Origin: Lachnospiraceae bacterium
GTDB taxonomy: Bacteria > Bacillota > Clostridia > Lachnospirales > Lachnospiraceae
DNA: 64,000 bases
Reading direction: 5' to 3'
NCBI GenBank assembly: GCA_017436305.1
Contig: JAFSDJ010000038.1
Coordinates: 39,045 to 103,044, forward strand
In this document: positions 9,073-18,961 of the stretch, in pieces
Position numbering within the stretch: the first letter of the stretch is position 1
Layout: each line of letters begins with the position of its first letter
Notes under the pieces: generated by a model
Seen by the model: the letters and a program-made list of their open reading frames with translations, nothing else
Database searches by the model: none
What the model was told of the DNA's origin: nothing
Position numbers and translations under genes: made by a program

Positions 9073-9597
9073 ATGAAAAAGAACCTAATATCCATATTGA
9101 TTTTGGCGTTAATGGTAGTAAATGTTGTATTAACTGCGATTACTATGTTTAGTGTCACAAGTACAAATAAAAAAACTGCAGCACTGGTAAATGATATTGC
9201 GTCGGTTTTGAGCTTGGAATTGTCAAGTACGCAAGGTGCTGATGGAGAAAACACAGAAGTGGTAGTTTCTATGGAAGATACTGTTCCTTATGCCATTGAG
9301 GACGAAATGACAATCATGTTAAAACAGGGCGAAGATGGAAAAGATCACTATGCAGTAGTATCGGTTAGTCTTGCTATGAATTCTAAGGATAAGGATTATA
9401 AAACCTACGGAGAAACAATCGGGGATAATGTAAGTCTTATAAAAGGTGAAATTAATGATGTATTTGCCTCCCATACATTGGAAGAAGCAAGAGGCAATGA
9501 AGAACAAATTCAAGGTGAGATTTTAACAAGGATTCAGGAGATGTTTGATTCCCAGTTTGTTTATAAGGTTACATTTAGCAGTATAGTTTATCAATAA
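9073..9597 (+). CDS. fliL: Flagellar basal body protein FliL
   Basis: About 174 residues: a short cytoplasmic N-terminus, one membrane segment (about residues 5-27), then an extracytoplasmic domain of FliL type ending FDSQFVYKVTFSSIVYQ. FliL rings the stator and increases its engagement. ATG 9067 is only 2 bases from the GGGAG site, so ATG 9073 (MKKNLISI) is preferred. It lies between motB and fliM, where FliL is usual. Confidence 0.88.
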   Translation: MKKNLISILILALMVVNVVLTAITMFSVTSTNKKTAALVNDIASVLSLELSSTQGADGENTEVVVSMEDTVPYAIEDEMTIMLKQGEDGKDHYAVVSVSLAMNSKDKDYKTYGETIGDNVSLIKGEINDVFASHTLEEARGNEEQIQGEILTRIQEMFDSQFVYKVTFSSIVYQ

Positions 9598-9632
9598 AAA
9601 AGACGAAATTAAAAATACGGGAGGTGAGTTCG

Positions 9633-10613
9633 GTGGGCGAAGTATTATCTCAAAGCGAGATAGATAGCTTGCTACAAGCACTCAGTACCGGTGAATTAGA
9701 CGTAGATGAAATAAAAGAAAACAATGATAAGCAGGTGAAAAATTATGATTTTAAACGTCCTGCAAAATTCTCGAAAGAGCATTTACGAACGTTGGAAATT
9801 ATATTTGAACATTATGGAAGATTGTTATCCACCAACTTGCCGGTTTATCTTAGAAAAAATGTACAGGTTAGCGTAGCCAGTTCAGAGGCGGTTACGTTTT
9901 CTGAATTTACCAATGCCTTAAGCAATCCGGTTATATTAGGAATTGTTAATTTTGCCCCTTTATCGGGTAGCGTTATTATAGAATTAGCCTCTAATTTAGG
10001 ATTTGCTATATTAGACAGAATGCTTGGAGGGGCAGGTAATCCATTAGAAAAGAACAGGGATTTTTCAGAAATTGAATTAGCAATTTTAGACAAAGTTATG
10101 GTAACTTGTATGCAGCTTTTGCGAGAACCATGGAAAAATGTTGTGGAAGTTGAACCTTTTATGGAAAGGATAGAAACAAATCCACAATTTGCGCAGGTAA
10201 TTGCACCTAGTGATATGATTGCCATTGTTACCCTGAATGTGAAGGTTGGTGACATTGAAGGCTTTATGAACGTTTGTCTTCCATATTTTACTTTGGAAGA
10301 TGTAATGGATAAGTTAAATACTAAGTATTGGTTCTCTACAATGCAGGAGATGGAAGATGAAAGCTACGGAGAGCATATTGAAACATTAATTAGGAAAGTA
10401 GATATGCCTGTAAAAGCTATTTTGGGAAAAAGTGTCATTTCAGTTATGGATTTTGCAAATCTTCAGGTGGGTGATATTATTCGTTTGGATACGAAGATTG
10501 ATAATGAACTGGAAGTATACGTTGGAAATTTAAGAAAATTTACTGCCTTACCGGGTTCTAACAAGGATAAATATGCGGTAAGAATTGCAACAGTAATAAG
10601 AGAGGAGGAATAA
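9633..10613 (+). CDS. fliM: Flagellar motor switch protein FliM
   Basis: C-ring protein that receives phosphorylated CheY. The N-terminal CheY-binding peptide is intact (GEVLSQSEIDSLLQAL). A CheC-like middle domain follows (EHLRTLEIIFEHYGRLLSTN; LSNPVILGIVNF) and then a C-terminal SpoA domain (about 255-326). GTG 9633 is chosen because GGGAGGTG at 9619-9626 lies 6 bases before it, whereas GTG 9624 is part of that site. It sits 4 bases before fliY. Confidence 0.95.
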   Translation: MGEVLSQSEIDSLLQALSTGELDVDEIKENNDKQVKNYDFKRPAKFSKEHLRTLEIIFEHYGRLLSTNLPVYLRKNVQVSVASSEAVTFSEFTNALSNPVILGIVNFAPLSGSVIIELASNLGFAILDRMLGGAGNPLEKNRDFSEIELAILDKVMVTCMQLLREPWKNVVEVEPFMERIETNPQFAQVIAPSDMIAIVTLNVKVGDIEGFMNVCLPYFTLEDVMDKLNTKYWFSTMQEMEDESYGEHIETLIRKVDMPVKAILGKSVISVMDFANLQVGDIIRLDTKIDNELEVYVGNLRKFTALPGSNKDKYAVRIATVIREEE

Positions 10614-10617
10614 GCAA

Positions 10618-11868
10618 ATGGAAGGTATGTTATCCCAAGATGAAATTAATGCACTTTTAAATGGCATGTCTACCAGTGATGAACAGGAAAGTAGTGTTGA
10701 AGAAGTGGCTCAGGAGTTGCTTACTGATGATGAAAAAGATGCCATTGGTGAAATTGCTAATATCAGTATGGGAACATCGGCTACAACTCTTTTTTCCTTG
10801 GTTAATAGGAAAGTAAATATTACAACACCTGTAGTAAAAATGTCCAGATGGTCTCAGGTAATTGATGAATACGAAAGACCTTGCGTGTTTATTCAAATTA
10901 AGTATACAGTAGGCTTGGACGGAGCGAATATATTAGTACTAAAGGAACACGATGTAAAGGTTATTACAGACCTTATGATGGGTGGAGATGGTACTAATAC
11001 AGATGGTGAATTAGGTGAATTGCATTTAAGTGCTATTTCTGAGGCTATGAACCAAATGATGGGTTCATCTGCCACATCGTTATCCTCAATGCTTGGAAAG
11101 ATGATTGATATTAGCCCGCCGGAAGCAAGTCTGGTGAATTTAATGGAGTTTAAGAAAGCGGGAGATATTGCCCCGTTCTTAGAAGAAGATTTCGTAAAAA
11201 TCTCATTCCGTATGCAAATTGATGATGATTTAGTAGATAGTACTATTATTCAGCTTTATCCTGTTGAATTTGCAAAAAGCTTGTATGAAACTTTTATTGG
11301 AAATCAGCTTGGTCCAGCGTCGGTGGAAGAAAAAGCACCAGAACCGGAACCGGTTCCTTATATTCCGCCACAGGCAGAACCACAGCCTCAAATAATGCAG
11401 GATATGGGAATGCCGCAAATGCAGCCTCAGGCTATGCCTGTCATGGGAATGCCACCGCAGGATATGGGAATGCCGCAAATGCAACCACAGATGATGCAAC
11501 CGCAGATGATGCAACCGCAGATGATGCAACCGCAGATGATGCCGGGTATGGGAATGCCGATGATGCAACCACAAGTAAATATACAGCCGGCGCAATTTCA
11601 GTCCTTTAACAACAGTATGGGGGCTATGGCAAGTCAGGAAAACATTGGCTTGATCATGGATGTTCCATTGGAGGTTACAGTGGAACTTGGAAGAACCAAA
11701 AAATCTATTTCTGACATTTTGGATTTTGCACCTGGAACTATTATTGAGCTTGACAAAATTGCTGGTGAACCCATTGATGTTTTGGTAAATGGTAAATTTG
11801 TTGCAAAAGGTGAAGTAGTAGTAATTGAAGAAAGTTTTGGTATCAGAGTAACTGAAATTATAAAATAA
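10618..11868 (+). CDS. fliY: Flagellar motor switch phosphatase FliY (FliN type)
   Basis: 416 residues: an N-terminal FliM-like peptide (MLSQDEINALLNGM), a CheC-type phosphatase domain with two active-site helices (EIANISMGTSATTLF and EAMNQMMGSSATSL, both E-x2-N), a linker very rich in Met, Pro and Gln (about 225-330), and a C-terminal SpoA/FliN domain (VTVELGRTKKSISDIL, about 345-416). It joins the C-ring and dephosphorylates CheY, replacing FliN of enteric bacteria. The linker contains short tandem repeats. Confidence 0.95.
   Translation: MEGMLSQDEINALLNGMSTSDEQESSVEEVAQELLTDDEKDAIGEIANISMGTSATTLFSLVNRKVNITTPVVKMSRWSQVIDEYERPCVFIQIKYTVGLDGANILVLKEHDVKVITDLMMGGDGTNTDGELGELHLSAISEAMNQMMGSSATSLSSMLGKMIDISPPEASLVNLMEFKKAGDIAPFLEEDFVKISFRMQIDDDLVDSTIIQLYPVEFAKSLYETFIGNQLGPASVEEKAPEPEPVPYIPPQAEPQPQIMQDMGMPQMQPQAMPVMGMPPQDMGMPQMQPQMMQPQMMQPQMMQPQMMPGMGMPMMQPQVNIQPAQFQSFNNSMGAMASQENIGLIMDVPLEVTVELGRTKKSISDILDFAPGTIIELDKIAGEPIDVLVNGKFVAKGEVVVIEESFGIRVTEIIK
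11491..11535 (+). repeat. 15-bp tandem repeat in fliY linker
   Basis: Three exact copies of ATGATGCAACCGCAG (11491-11505, 11506-11520, 11521-11535) encode MMQPQ. Flanking degenerate copies and a larger 30-bp duplication (11401-11430 and 11461-11490, each beginning GATATGGGAATGCCG) surround them. The array is in frame and likely varies in copy number, changing linker length only. Confidence 0.9.
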
Positions 11869-11892
11869 AAGTGAAAAAGAGGAGTCAAGGAT

Positions 11893-12255
11893 ATGGCGAA
11901 GAATATTTTAATTGTTGATGATGCAGCATTTATGAGAATGATGATTAAGGACATTTTAACCAAAAACGGCTACAATGTTGCTGGGGAAGCCGAAAACGGA
12001 GCGAAAGCAGTAGAGAAGTATAATGAATTGAAACCGGATTTAGTTCTTATGGATATTACAATGCCGGAAATGGATGGTATTCAGGCGCTTAAGAAAATCA
12101 AAGAAAATGATGGAGGCGCCATGGTTATTATGTGTTCTGCTATGGGACAACAGGCGATGGTTATTGAATCCATTCAGGCAGGTGCTAAAGACTTTATTGT
12201 TAAACCATTTCAGGCAGATCGTGTATTAGAAGCGGTAAAGAAAGTAGTTGGATAA
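11893..12255 (+). CDS. cheY: Chemotaxis response regulator CheY
   Basis: Single-domain receiver of 120 residues. The acidic pair is in ILIVDDAAFMR, the phospho-acceptor Asp in LVLMDITMPEMDG (about residue 54), the switch Ser in MVIMCSAMGQQ, and the Lys in KDFIVKPFQADR. CheA phosphorylates it; it binds FliM/FliY and is dephosphorylated by FliY and CheC. It lies directly after fliY as in Bacillus. Confidence 0.96.
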   Translation: MAKNILIVDDAAFMRMMIKDILTKNGYNVAGEAENGAKAVEKYNELKPDLVLMDITMPEMDGIQALKKIKENDGGAMVIMCSAMGQQAMVIESIQAGAKDFIVKPFQADRVLEAVKKVVG

Positions 12256-12256
12256 T

Positions 12257-12619
12257 ATGACATTAGCGGTATCCCGGGGAATCGAATCCGTAGCTCGCTT
12301 TATTAGTTTATTGGTAATATTTATTTTTGTTTGTGCAATTACATATTTTTGTAGTAAGTATATTGCAAAAATTCAGCAAGGAACTATGCTTTCATCTAGC
12401 AATATGGAATTGATTGAAGCATATAAGATTGCTCCGGGAAAATATATTCAGATAGTTCGGGTTGGGAAAAAGTATCTGGCATTAGCTGTATGCAAAGATA
12501 CAGTAACTCTCCTTTCGGAATTTGAGAAGGACGAAATTGAAATTGTAGGAAAACAAGAGCAGATTTCTTTTAAGGAACTTTTTGAGAAAGTAAGAAAAAG
12601 GGCGGATAAAAATGAATAG
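12257..12619 (+). CDS. fliO: Flagellar biosynthetic protein FliO
   Basis: About 120 residues: an N-terminal membrane helix (about 10-32), then a small domain typical of FliO (MLSSSNMELIEAYKIAPGKY; RVGKKYLALAV). FliO is a membrane chaperone that promotes FliP assembly into the export gate. It starts one base after the cheY stop. A longer in-frame TTG start at 12248 inside cheY is possible. It overlaps the fliP start by 8 bases. Confidence 0.85.
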   Translation: MTLAVSRGIESVARFISLLVIFIFVCAITYFCSKYIAKIQQGTMLSSSNMELIEAYKIAPGKYIQIVRVGKKYLALAVCKDTVTLLSEFEKDEIEIVGKQEQISFKELFEKVRKRADKNE

Positions 12620-13460
12620 ACATAAAAAGGTCCTTTTGTCTTTATTAATTGTTATACTTGTGCTTTTTAAGCCTGTAGTAGTAGAAGCTACTTCCGCCAT
12701 TGGAGCTTATACTACAGGGGAGAATGAAAGCCGGACGAACATTAATGAGCCAGGGACCGCCCAGTCTACAGATGAATTAAATGAACTTAATATCGCAAAT
12801 AACTTAACTGTTACTTATAATGATGGGAATGGCACTATAGCAGGCTCACTTCGAATTTTACTAATCTTAACCGGCATTGCATTAGCACCAATTCTCATTA
12901 TTTTGTTGACATCTTTTACTCGGATTTTAATTGTTCTTCATTTTACAAGGTCGGCATTAAATACCCAGACAGCACCGCCAAATCAGGTGCTTATAGGAAT
13001 TGCACTGTTTTTGACTTATTTTATTATGAGTCCAATTATTACAGAGATTAATGAGACAGCAATTAAGCCGTTTGAAGCTGGTGAAATTACCCAGGAAGAA
13101 GCATTAGAAATCGGTATGGAACCTTTAAGAGAGTTTATGTTTAAACAAACTCAGGAAAAGGATGCCAAAATGTTTACTGATATTGCAGGAAGAGAATGGA
13201 CAGGAAATCTGGATGATATTGAGAATTCTGTTTTAATTCCCAGCTTTATTGTAAGCGAGCTTAGAACAGCATTTATTATAGGATTTATTATTTATATTCC
13301 ATTTATTGTAATTGACATGGTAGTGGCATCGGCACTTATGAGCATGGGTATGATGATGCTCCCACCTACAACTATTTCTATGCCGTTTAAAATTCTATTA
13401 TTTGTGCTGGCGGATGGATGGAACTTGGTAATTGTAAACTTAGTGAAGACTTTTTATTAG
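12612..13460 (+). CDS. fliP: Flagellar export gate protein FliP
   Basis: Core of the FliPQR export gate. It has a signal-like N-terminus (MNRHKKVLLSLLIVILVLFK), then LTSFTRILIVLHFTRSALNT and the diagnostic QTAPPNQVLIGIALFLTYF, and ends in MLPPTTISMPFKILLFVLAD GWN. At 282 residues it is slightly longer than average, owing to a polar stretch (about 35-75) before the first gate helix. It overlaps fliO, which supports coordinated translation of chaperone and client. Confidence 0.95.
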   Translation: MNRHKKVLLSLLIVILVLFKPVVVEATSAIGAYTTGENESRTNINEPGTAQSTDELNELNIANNLTVTYNDGNGTIAGSLRILLILTGIALAPILIILLTSFTRILIVLHFTRSALNTQTAPPNQVLIGIALFLTYFIMSPIITEINETAIKPFEAGEITQEEALEIGMEPLREFMFKQTQEKDAKMFTDIAGREWTGNLDDIENSVLIPSFIVSELRTAFIIGFIIYIPFIVIDMVVASALMSMGMMMLPPTTISMPFKILLFVLADGWNLVIVNLVKTFY

Positions 13461-13473
13461 CTGAGGTGAATGT

Positions 13474-13740
13474 ATGTCAATTAATGATGTGGTAGAAATA
13501 TCCAATCAGGCTTTATGGATTATTATTAAAGTGTCTGCACCTGTGTTATTAATTTCCTTAGTAGTTGGTCTGATTATCAGTATTTTTCAGACAGCTACAT
13601 CCATTCAGGAACAGACATTAACTTTTGTGCCAAAGATCTTAGCCGTTTTTTTGGCACTGATGTTATTAGGACACTGGATGCTAAAGGAAATGTCCGGATT
13701 TATGGCAGAGTTATGGTCTGACTTTTCCAGATATATTTAG
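13474..13740 (+). CDS. fliQ: Flagellar export gate protein FliQ
   Basis: 88 residues with two membrane helices, beginning MSINDVVEISNQALWIIIKV and containing ISIFQTATSIQEQTLTFVPK, the diagnostic FliQ loop. It packs around FliP and FliR in the inner-membrane export gate. A GAGGTG site precedes the ATG. Confidence 0.95.
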   Translation: MSINDVVEISNQALWIIIKVSAPVLLISLVVGLIISIFQTATSIQEQTLTFVPKILAVFLALMLLGHWMLKEMSGFMAELWSDFSRYI

Positions 13741-13748
13741 GAGTTAGT

Positions 13749-14531
13749 ATGATAGAATATTCGTTTTCCATAGCTGAATTAGAATATTTTCTTTTGATTT
13801 TTACAAGAGTGAGCTGTTTTATTTTCATCGCTCCTTTTTATAGCATGAATAATACACCGGCAAGAGTCCGGGTTGGAATTTCAGTATTTGTATCTTATTT
13901 GCTTTATCAGGTAATGCTGCCTCATGAGGCAATTGTATATGATACATTACTGGAGTTTTCCGGTATTGTAATAAAAGAAGCACTGACAGGTTTACTTGTT
14001 GGTTTTGGAGCGAATATTTGTAGCAGCATTGTAGTGTTTGCCGGAAGGATCATTGATATGGATATTGGTCTTGCAATGGCTAATCAGTTAGATCCAACTA
14101 CCAAAGAATATGCCAGTATCAGTGGTGTGTTTTATCAACATTTTGTTATGTTAATGCTGTTGGTCAGTGGCATGCATAGATACATTTTACAGGCATTAGT
14201 GGAGACGTTTACACTAATACCAATTAATAAGGCTGTATTTGACGGGAACAGGCTGTTAGTTCCTATGTTAGATTTCTTAAGGGATTATTTGAGCATAGGA
14301 TTTCGTATTTGTCTTCCGGTTTTTTGTGTTATGCTTATAGTAAATGTAGTGCTTGGTATTTTGGCCAAGGTTTCACCTCAGATGAATATGTTTGCTGTAG
14401 GTATACAAATTAAGCTTCTGATTGGCTTTGGAGTCATGTTTTTAACAACAGGAATGTTACCATACATTTCAGATTTTATTTTTACAGAGATGAAAACAAT
14501 GATGGTAGCTTTTGTGGAGGCAATGATGTAA
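13749..14531 (+). CDS. fliR: Flagellar export gate protein FliR
   Basis: 260 residues with about six hydrophobic helices. The region from KEALTGLLVGFGANI to MDIGLAMANQLDP, and ILAKVSPQMNMFAVGIQIKL near the C-terminus, are characteristic. It completes the FliP5-FliQ4-FliR1 gate. Its TAA is immediately followed by the flhB ATG, so the two are probably coupled. Confidence 0.95.
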   Translation: MIEYSFSIAELEYFLLIFTRVSCFIFIAPFYSMNNTPARVRVGISVFVSYLLYQVMLPHEAIVYDTLLEFSGIVIKEALTGLLVGFGANICSSIVVFAGRIIDMDIGLAMANQLDPTTKEYASISGVFYQHFVMLMLLVSGMHRYILQALVETFTLIPINKAVFDGNRLLVPMLDFLRDYLSIGFRICLPVFCVMLIVNVVLGILAKVSPQMNMFAVGIQIKLLIGFGVMFLTTGMLPYISDFIFTEMKTMMVAFVEAMM

Positions 14532-15641
14532 ATGATGGAACTTAGACTTCAGTTCTTCGCAAAGGAAGGACCTGGAGGAGAAAAGACAGAAGAACCTACA
14601 GCAAAAAAGCTGGAGGATGCAAGAAAAGAAGGACAGGTGGCGAAAAGTAAGGAAGTAACCAATGCTTTGAGCCTGATTGCACTGTTTTTAATTTTAAAAT
14701 TTTTTGTTGGATTTATTGGAGAAGAATTTCTGGAAGTGTTTCATGGAATATACAGTAAGATTCCGGAAATGGCAGTTTTTTGGAATGGTGAAGTGCCAAC
14801 AGAAGAATTTACAGTAATACTTAATAATTGCATGTTATCTATTCTGATTATGCTTGCTCCTTTTTTTATTATAGGTTTTATTATAGCTTTTATAGGGGAT
14901 TATGCTCAGGTAAAATGGAAAATTACTACCAAACCTTTGCAACCGAAACTTAGTAAAATGAATCCTATTAGTGGTTTTAAGAAAATTATTTCCGTGAATT
15001 CCCTCATGGAGCTATTAAAGTCTTTTTTGAAAATTGGCTTAATTGCCTATGTTGTATATTCTACTTTGAAGGAACAATACAATGTGGTTTACCTTTTGTT
15101 TAATATGCAACTTACCCAGGGGATTTTATTGTCAGGTGATATGGCAATTAATCTTGGATTAAAATGTGCAATCGTCTATGTACTTATTGCTGTAATTGAT
15201 TTTGCATACCAAAAAAGAAAATTTCACAAAGACATGATGATGACAAAGCAGGAAATCAAAGAAGAGTATAAGCAGGCAGAAGGTGATCCCCAGATTAAGG
15301 CTAAAATCAAACAGAAGATGAGGGAAACCTCACAAAGAAGAATGATGCAGGATTTGCCTAAGGCCGATGTGGTTATTACAAACCCTACCCACTTGGCAGT
15401 TGCTATACAGTATGATAAAGAAGTGGCAGAAGCGCCGGTTGTGCTTGCAAAAGGACAGGATTATATGGCGCAAAAGATTAAAGAAGTAGCAAAAGAACAT
15501 AAAATTGAAATTGTAGAAAACAAACCTTTAGCAAGAATGCTTTATCACAATGTTGATATTGGACAACAGATTCCACCGGAGTTGTATCAGGCGGTAGCTG
15601 AAGTTCTGGCAATGGTATATCATGCACAGGGTAAAGTGTAA
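14532..15641 (+). CDS. flhB: Flagellar export switch protein FlhB
   Basis: 369 residues: the N-terminal segment GEKTEEPTAKKLEDARKEGQ, four membrane helices, then a cytoplasmic domain with the autocleavage site NPTH (in VVITNPTHLAVAIQYD, about residue 280). Self-cleavage between Asn and Pro, with FliK, switches export from hook to filament substrates. Two tandem ATG codons occur at the start. GGAGG inside fliR serves as ribosome site. Confidence 0.96.
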   Translation: MMELRLQFFAKEGPGGEKTEEPTAKKLEDARKEGQVAKSKEVTNALSLIALFLILKFFVGFIGEEFLEVFHGIYSKIPEMAVFWNGEVPTEEFTVILNNCMLSILIMLAPFFIIGFIIAFIGDYAQVKWKITTKPLQPKLSKMNPISGFKKIISVNSLMELLKSFLKIGLIAYVVYSTLKEQYNVVYLLFNMQLTQGILLSGDMAINLGLKCAIVYVLIAVIDFAYQKRKFHKDMMMTKQEIKEEYKQAEGDPQIKAKIKQKMRETSQRRMMQDLPKADVVITNPTHLAVAIQYDKEVAEAPVVLAKGQDYMAQKIKEVAKEHKIEIVENKPLARMLYHNVDIGQQIPPELYQAVAEVLAMVYHAQGKV

Positions 15642-15687
15642 GGGTTACATAATATATATGAATATTTGAAAGGAGGAAAAGGGCCAG

Positions 15688-17721
15688 ATGAAAAAAACAG
15701 ACTTGGGTGTAGCATTATATGTGCTTGCAGCGTTTGTAATGTTTATTGTACCTATTCCTTCTTTATTGTTGGATATATTGTTAGCATTTAACATTGCTAC
15801 AGGGTTTATTATTTTGTTTAACTGTATGTTTGCAAAAGAAGCATTGGATATGTCTTACTTTCCAACAATCTTACTATTTACAACAATTTTTAGAATTGGA
15901 TTAAATGTATCTTCTACCAAACTTATTTTAACAACAGGCGAACCGGGAAATGTAGTAACTGTTTTCGGTGAATTTGTTGGCGGTGGTGACCTTGTAATTG
16001 GTGTTATCGTATTTATTATCCTGATTATGATTCAGTTTATGGTAATCAACAAAGGTTCTGAAAGAGTAGCAGAAGTAACTGCCAGATTTACTCTGGATGC
16101 TATGCCTGGTAAACAAATGGCAATTGATGCAGACTTAAATACCGGTGCTATTACAGATCAGGAAGCAAAAATACGAAGAGATAAGATTCAGCAGGAAGCA
16201 AGCTTTTTCGGAAGCATGGATGGTGCTGTAAAGTACGTAAAAGGTGATGCCATAGCTGGTCTTTTGATTACGTTTGTGAATATTATTGGTGGTATCGTTA
16301 TGGGTATGGTTCGTCAGGGGATGGACATTTCAGATGCTCTAGACAAATATACTATTTTAACCATTGGTGATGGTCTGGTAAGCCAGATTCCATCTCTGCT
16401 TATTTCTTTATCTACCGGTATTTTAGTAACAAAAGGCAGTAAAGACGCAGATTTTGGAACAGTTTTATTGGGTCAGCTTTTTGGTGTTCCTAAGGTTCTT
16501 TATATGACAGGAGCAGCCATTGCTATGCTGGGTATTGTGACGCCGCTTAATACCATTATTTTCGTGACTATGGGAATGGTTTTCGTTATTACAGGAAGAA
16601 TGATCGAAGGTACTATTGAAACGGCCAAAATTGAGCAGGAAATAGATGTAGACGAAGTTGCTGCTGATGAAATAAGACAACCGGAAAATGTTACTTCTTT
16701 ATTACAGGTTGACCCAATTGAATTGGAATTTGGTTATGGTATTATTCCCCTTGCAGATGTAAATCAGGGTGGAGATTTATTAGACCGCGTTGTTATGATT
16801 CGTAGACAGATTGCTTTGGAACTTGGTGCTGTTGTTCCAATTATTCGTCTCAGGGATAACATACAGTTAAATCCAAACCAATATATTATTAAAATAAAAG
16901 GTATTCAGATTAGCGAAGGGGAAATTCTCTTCGACCACTATATGGCTATGAATCCGGGATATGTAGAAGAGGAAATTACAGGTATACCTACCTTTGAGCC
17001 TTCTTTCCATCTGCCGGCTATATGGATTACAGAAAATCAGAGAGAAAGAGCTGAAAGTATGGGCTACACGGTGGTAGATCCTCCGTCTATTATAGCTACT
17101 CATTTAACGGAAATTATCAGACAGCATATTTCAGAGCTGCTTACAAGACAGGATGTTTCGCATCTTGTTGATAACTTAAAAGAAACAAACCCTTCTCTTG
17201 TGGAAGAGTTGGTTCCAAAGATGCTTGGAATTGGAGAGATTCAGAAGGTACTTCAAAATCTCTTAAAAGAGGGTGTGTCTATCAGAGATCTGCTTTCTAT
17301 TTTTGAGACCCTGGCTGACTATGCGGCCACAACAAGGGATACGGATATTTTAACGGAATATGTAAGACAGGGGTTAAAAAGAGCTATTTCTGCCAGATTT
17401 TTCCCGGCTAATGAGACAACAAGCATTGTTACGTTAGACCCAAAGATTGAGCAGGAAGTTATGGCAGCCGTAAAACAGACAGAACAGGGTGCTTATTTAA
17501 ACCTGGATCCGGAAAGAACAAAAGCAATTATGAATTCTGTGCAGGTAGAAGTGAGCAAGTTGGAGAGTTTGGGAAAGGCACCGATTATTCTTACCTCACC
17601 TATTGTGAGGATGTATTTTAAACGGTTAACAGAGGATTATTTCAAAGATTTGATTGTAGTGTCTTATAATGAAATAGAATCTAATATTGAATTGCAATCT
17701 GTAGGGATGGTGACCGCATAA
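15688..17721 (+). CDS. flhA: Flagellar export gate protein FlhA
   Basis: 677 residues: eight N-terminal membrane helices with the FHIPEP-type loop (TARFTLDAMPGKQMAIDADL; ASFFGSMDGAVKYVKGDAIA) and a large cytoplasmic ring domain from about residue 330 that docks chaperone-substrate pairs. Length matches the family. It is preceded by a good AAAGGAGGAAAA site after a 46-base gap, and its TAA shares one base with the flhF ATG. Confidence 0.96.
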   Translation: MKKTDLGVALYVLAAFVMFIVPIPSLLLDILLAFNIATGFIILFNCMFAKEALDMSYFPTILLFTTIFRIGLNVSSTKLILTTGEPGNVVTVFGEFVGGGDLVIGVIVFIILIMIQFMVINKGSERVAEVTARFTLDAMPGKQMAIDADLNTGAITDQEAKIRRDKIQQEASFFGSMDGAVKYVKGDAIAGLLITFVNIIGGIVMGMVRQGMDISDALDKYTILTIGDGLVSQIPSLLISLSTGILVTKGSKDADFGTVLLGQLFGVPKVLYMTGAAIAMLGIVTPLNTIIFVTMGMVFVITGRMIEGTIETAKIEQEIDVDEVAADEIRQPENVTSLLQVDPIELEFGYGIIPLADVNQGGDLLDRVVMIRRQIALELGAVVPIIRLRDNIQLNPNQYIIKIKGIQISEGEILFDHYMAMNPGYVEEEITGIPTFEPSFHLPAIWITENQRERAESMGYTVVDPPSIIATHLTEIIRQHISELLTRQDVSHLVDNLKETNPSLVEELVPKMLGIGEIQKVLQNLLKEGVSIRDLLSIFETLADYAATTRDTDILTEYVRQGLKRAISARFFPANETTSIVTLDPKIEQEVMAAVKQTEQGAYLNLDPERTKAIMNSVQVEVSKLESLGKAPIILTSPIVRMYFKRLTEDYFKDLIVVSYNEIESNIELQSVGMVTA

Positions 17722-18929
17722 TGATAATTAAAAAATTTATAGGTAAAACAGAAAGCGACGCTGTAGAAATGGCCAAAAAGGAACTTGGCGACGGTGTTGT
17801 AATTATGAATGTGAAAACAATAAAAAAGAAAGGTTTTTTCTCTTTTTTTAAAAAGAATCAAGTAGAAGTAACAGTTGCTTTGGAAGAAGAAGGAAAAACA
17901 AAAGATGTTCCGAAAACGCAACCAAAAGAAGAACAAAAACAGCCGGAAAAACCTAAGGAAACTCAAATAGAAAAGCAAATTATAAAAGAAGAAAATGTAG
18001 CAATTGAAGAAAAGTTAGATTCCTTACAGTCTTTATTGGAAAAACAATTAAAAAATGTTACATCATCGGATGACAAAGACAAGGAAAAGAACGAACAGGA
18101 AGTAGAAGAAGAAACGGAAAAAGAAGAAGCGGAAATGGCCCGTTTTTTCAAACTTCTATACAATACAATGCTGACCAATGAAGTGGACGAAGTTTATGCA
18201 AATCAGATTATAGATGATTTTGAGAAAATTCAATCTACAAATCAGACAATTGATTATATTTTGTCAAATATCTATCAGAAAATGATTTTAAGATTTGGAG
18301 AGTCAAAGGGTATAGAAGAAGGAAAAAAGAAGCCAAGGGTTGTATTTTTCTTAGGACCAACAGGAGTTGGAAAAACAACTACTATTGCTAAAATTGCTTC
18401 CAAATTTCAGGTTGAAAAAGAAAAGAAGGTAGCGCTTCTTACTGCTGATACTTACCGAATTGCAGCAGCGGAACAGTTACGAACTTATGCGAATATTTTA
18501 GAGGCACCTTTCAGAGTAATTTATTCTGAAGAAGAACTTAAAACTGCATGTGAGGAATTTTCAGATTATGATTTTATTCTAGTTGATACAGCAGGACATT
18601 CTCATCATAATGAAAATCAGAGACAGGATGTAAAAAAACTTATACATGCATTGGATGAATCAGTAGAAAAAGAAGTGTATTTGGTACTAAGTGCTACTAC
18701 GAAATATAAGGATCTTTTAAGTATTGCGGATACCTATTCAAAATTAACAGATTACAAAATTATATTTACAAAATTAGATGAAACCACCACAGTTGGTAAT
18801 TTATTAAATTTAAAGCTTCATACGGGGGCGGAGATATCTTATGTTACATGTGGACAAAATGTGCCTGATGATATAGAAGACTTTAATCCTCAAAAGACAG
18901 TAAAGCAGTTACTGGAAGGAAGGTCATAA
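17721..18929 (+). CDS. flhF: Signal-recognition-like GTPase FlhF
   Basis: 402 residues. The N-terminal B domain has MIIKKFIGKTESDAVEMAKK, followed by a Lys/Glu-rich linker (about 55-150) and the NG GTPase domain with P-loop GPTGVGKTTTIAK (about 213), LLTADTYRIAAAEQLRTYA, and LVDTAGHSH. It sets flagellar placement and number together with FlhG. The DTAG motif is followed by His-Ser-His-His where most homologues have Arg-Ser, a small deviation. It overlaps flhA by one base. Confidence 0.95.
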   Translation: MIIKKFIGKTESDAVEMAKKELGDGVVIMNVKTIKKKGFFSFFKKNQVEVTVALEEEGKTKDVPKTQPKEEQKQPEKPKETQIEKQIIKEENVAIEEKLDSLQSLLEKQLKNVTSSDDKDKEKNEQEVEEETEKEEAEMARFFKLLYNTMLTNEVDEVYANQIIDDFEKIQSTNQTIDYILSNIYQKMILRFGESKGIEEGKKKPRVVFFLGPTGVGKTTTIAKIASKFQVEKEKKVALLTADTYRIAAAEQLRTYANILEAPFRVIYSEEELKTACEEFSDYDFILVDTAGHSHHNENQRQDVKKLIHALDESVEKEVYLVLSATTKYKDLLSIADTYSKLTDYKIIFTKLDETTTVGNLLNLKLHTGAEISYVTCGQNVPDDIEDFNPQKTVKQLLEGRS

Positions 18930-18961
18930 TTGTGGTATAGAGTACAGTTGGAGGAAAATTG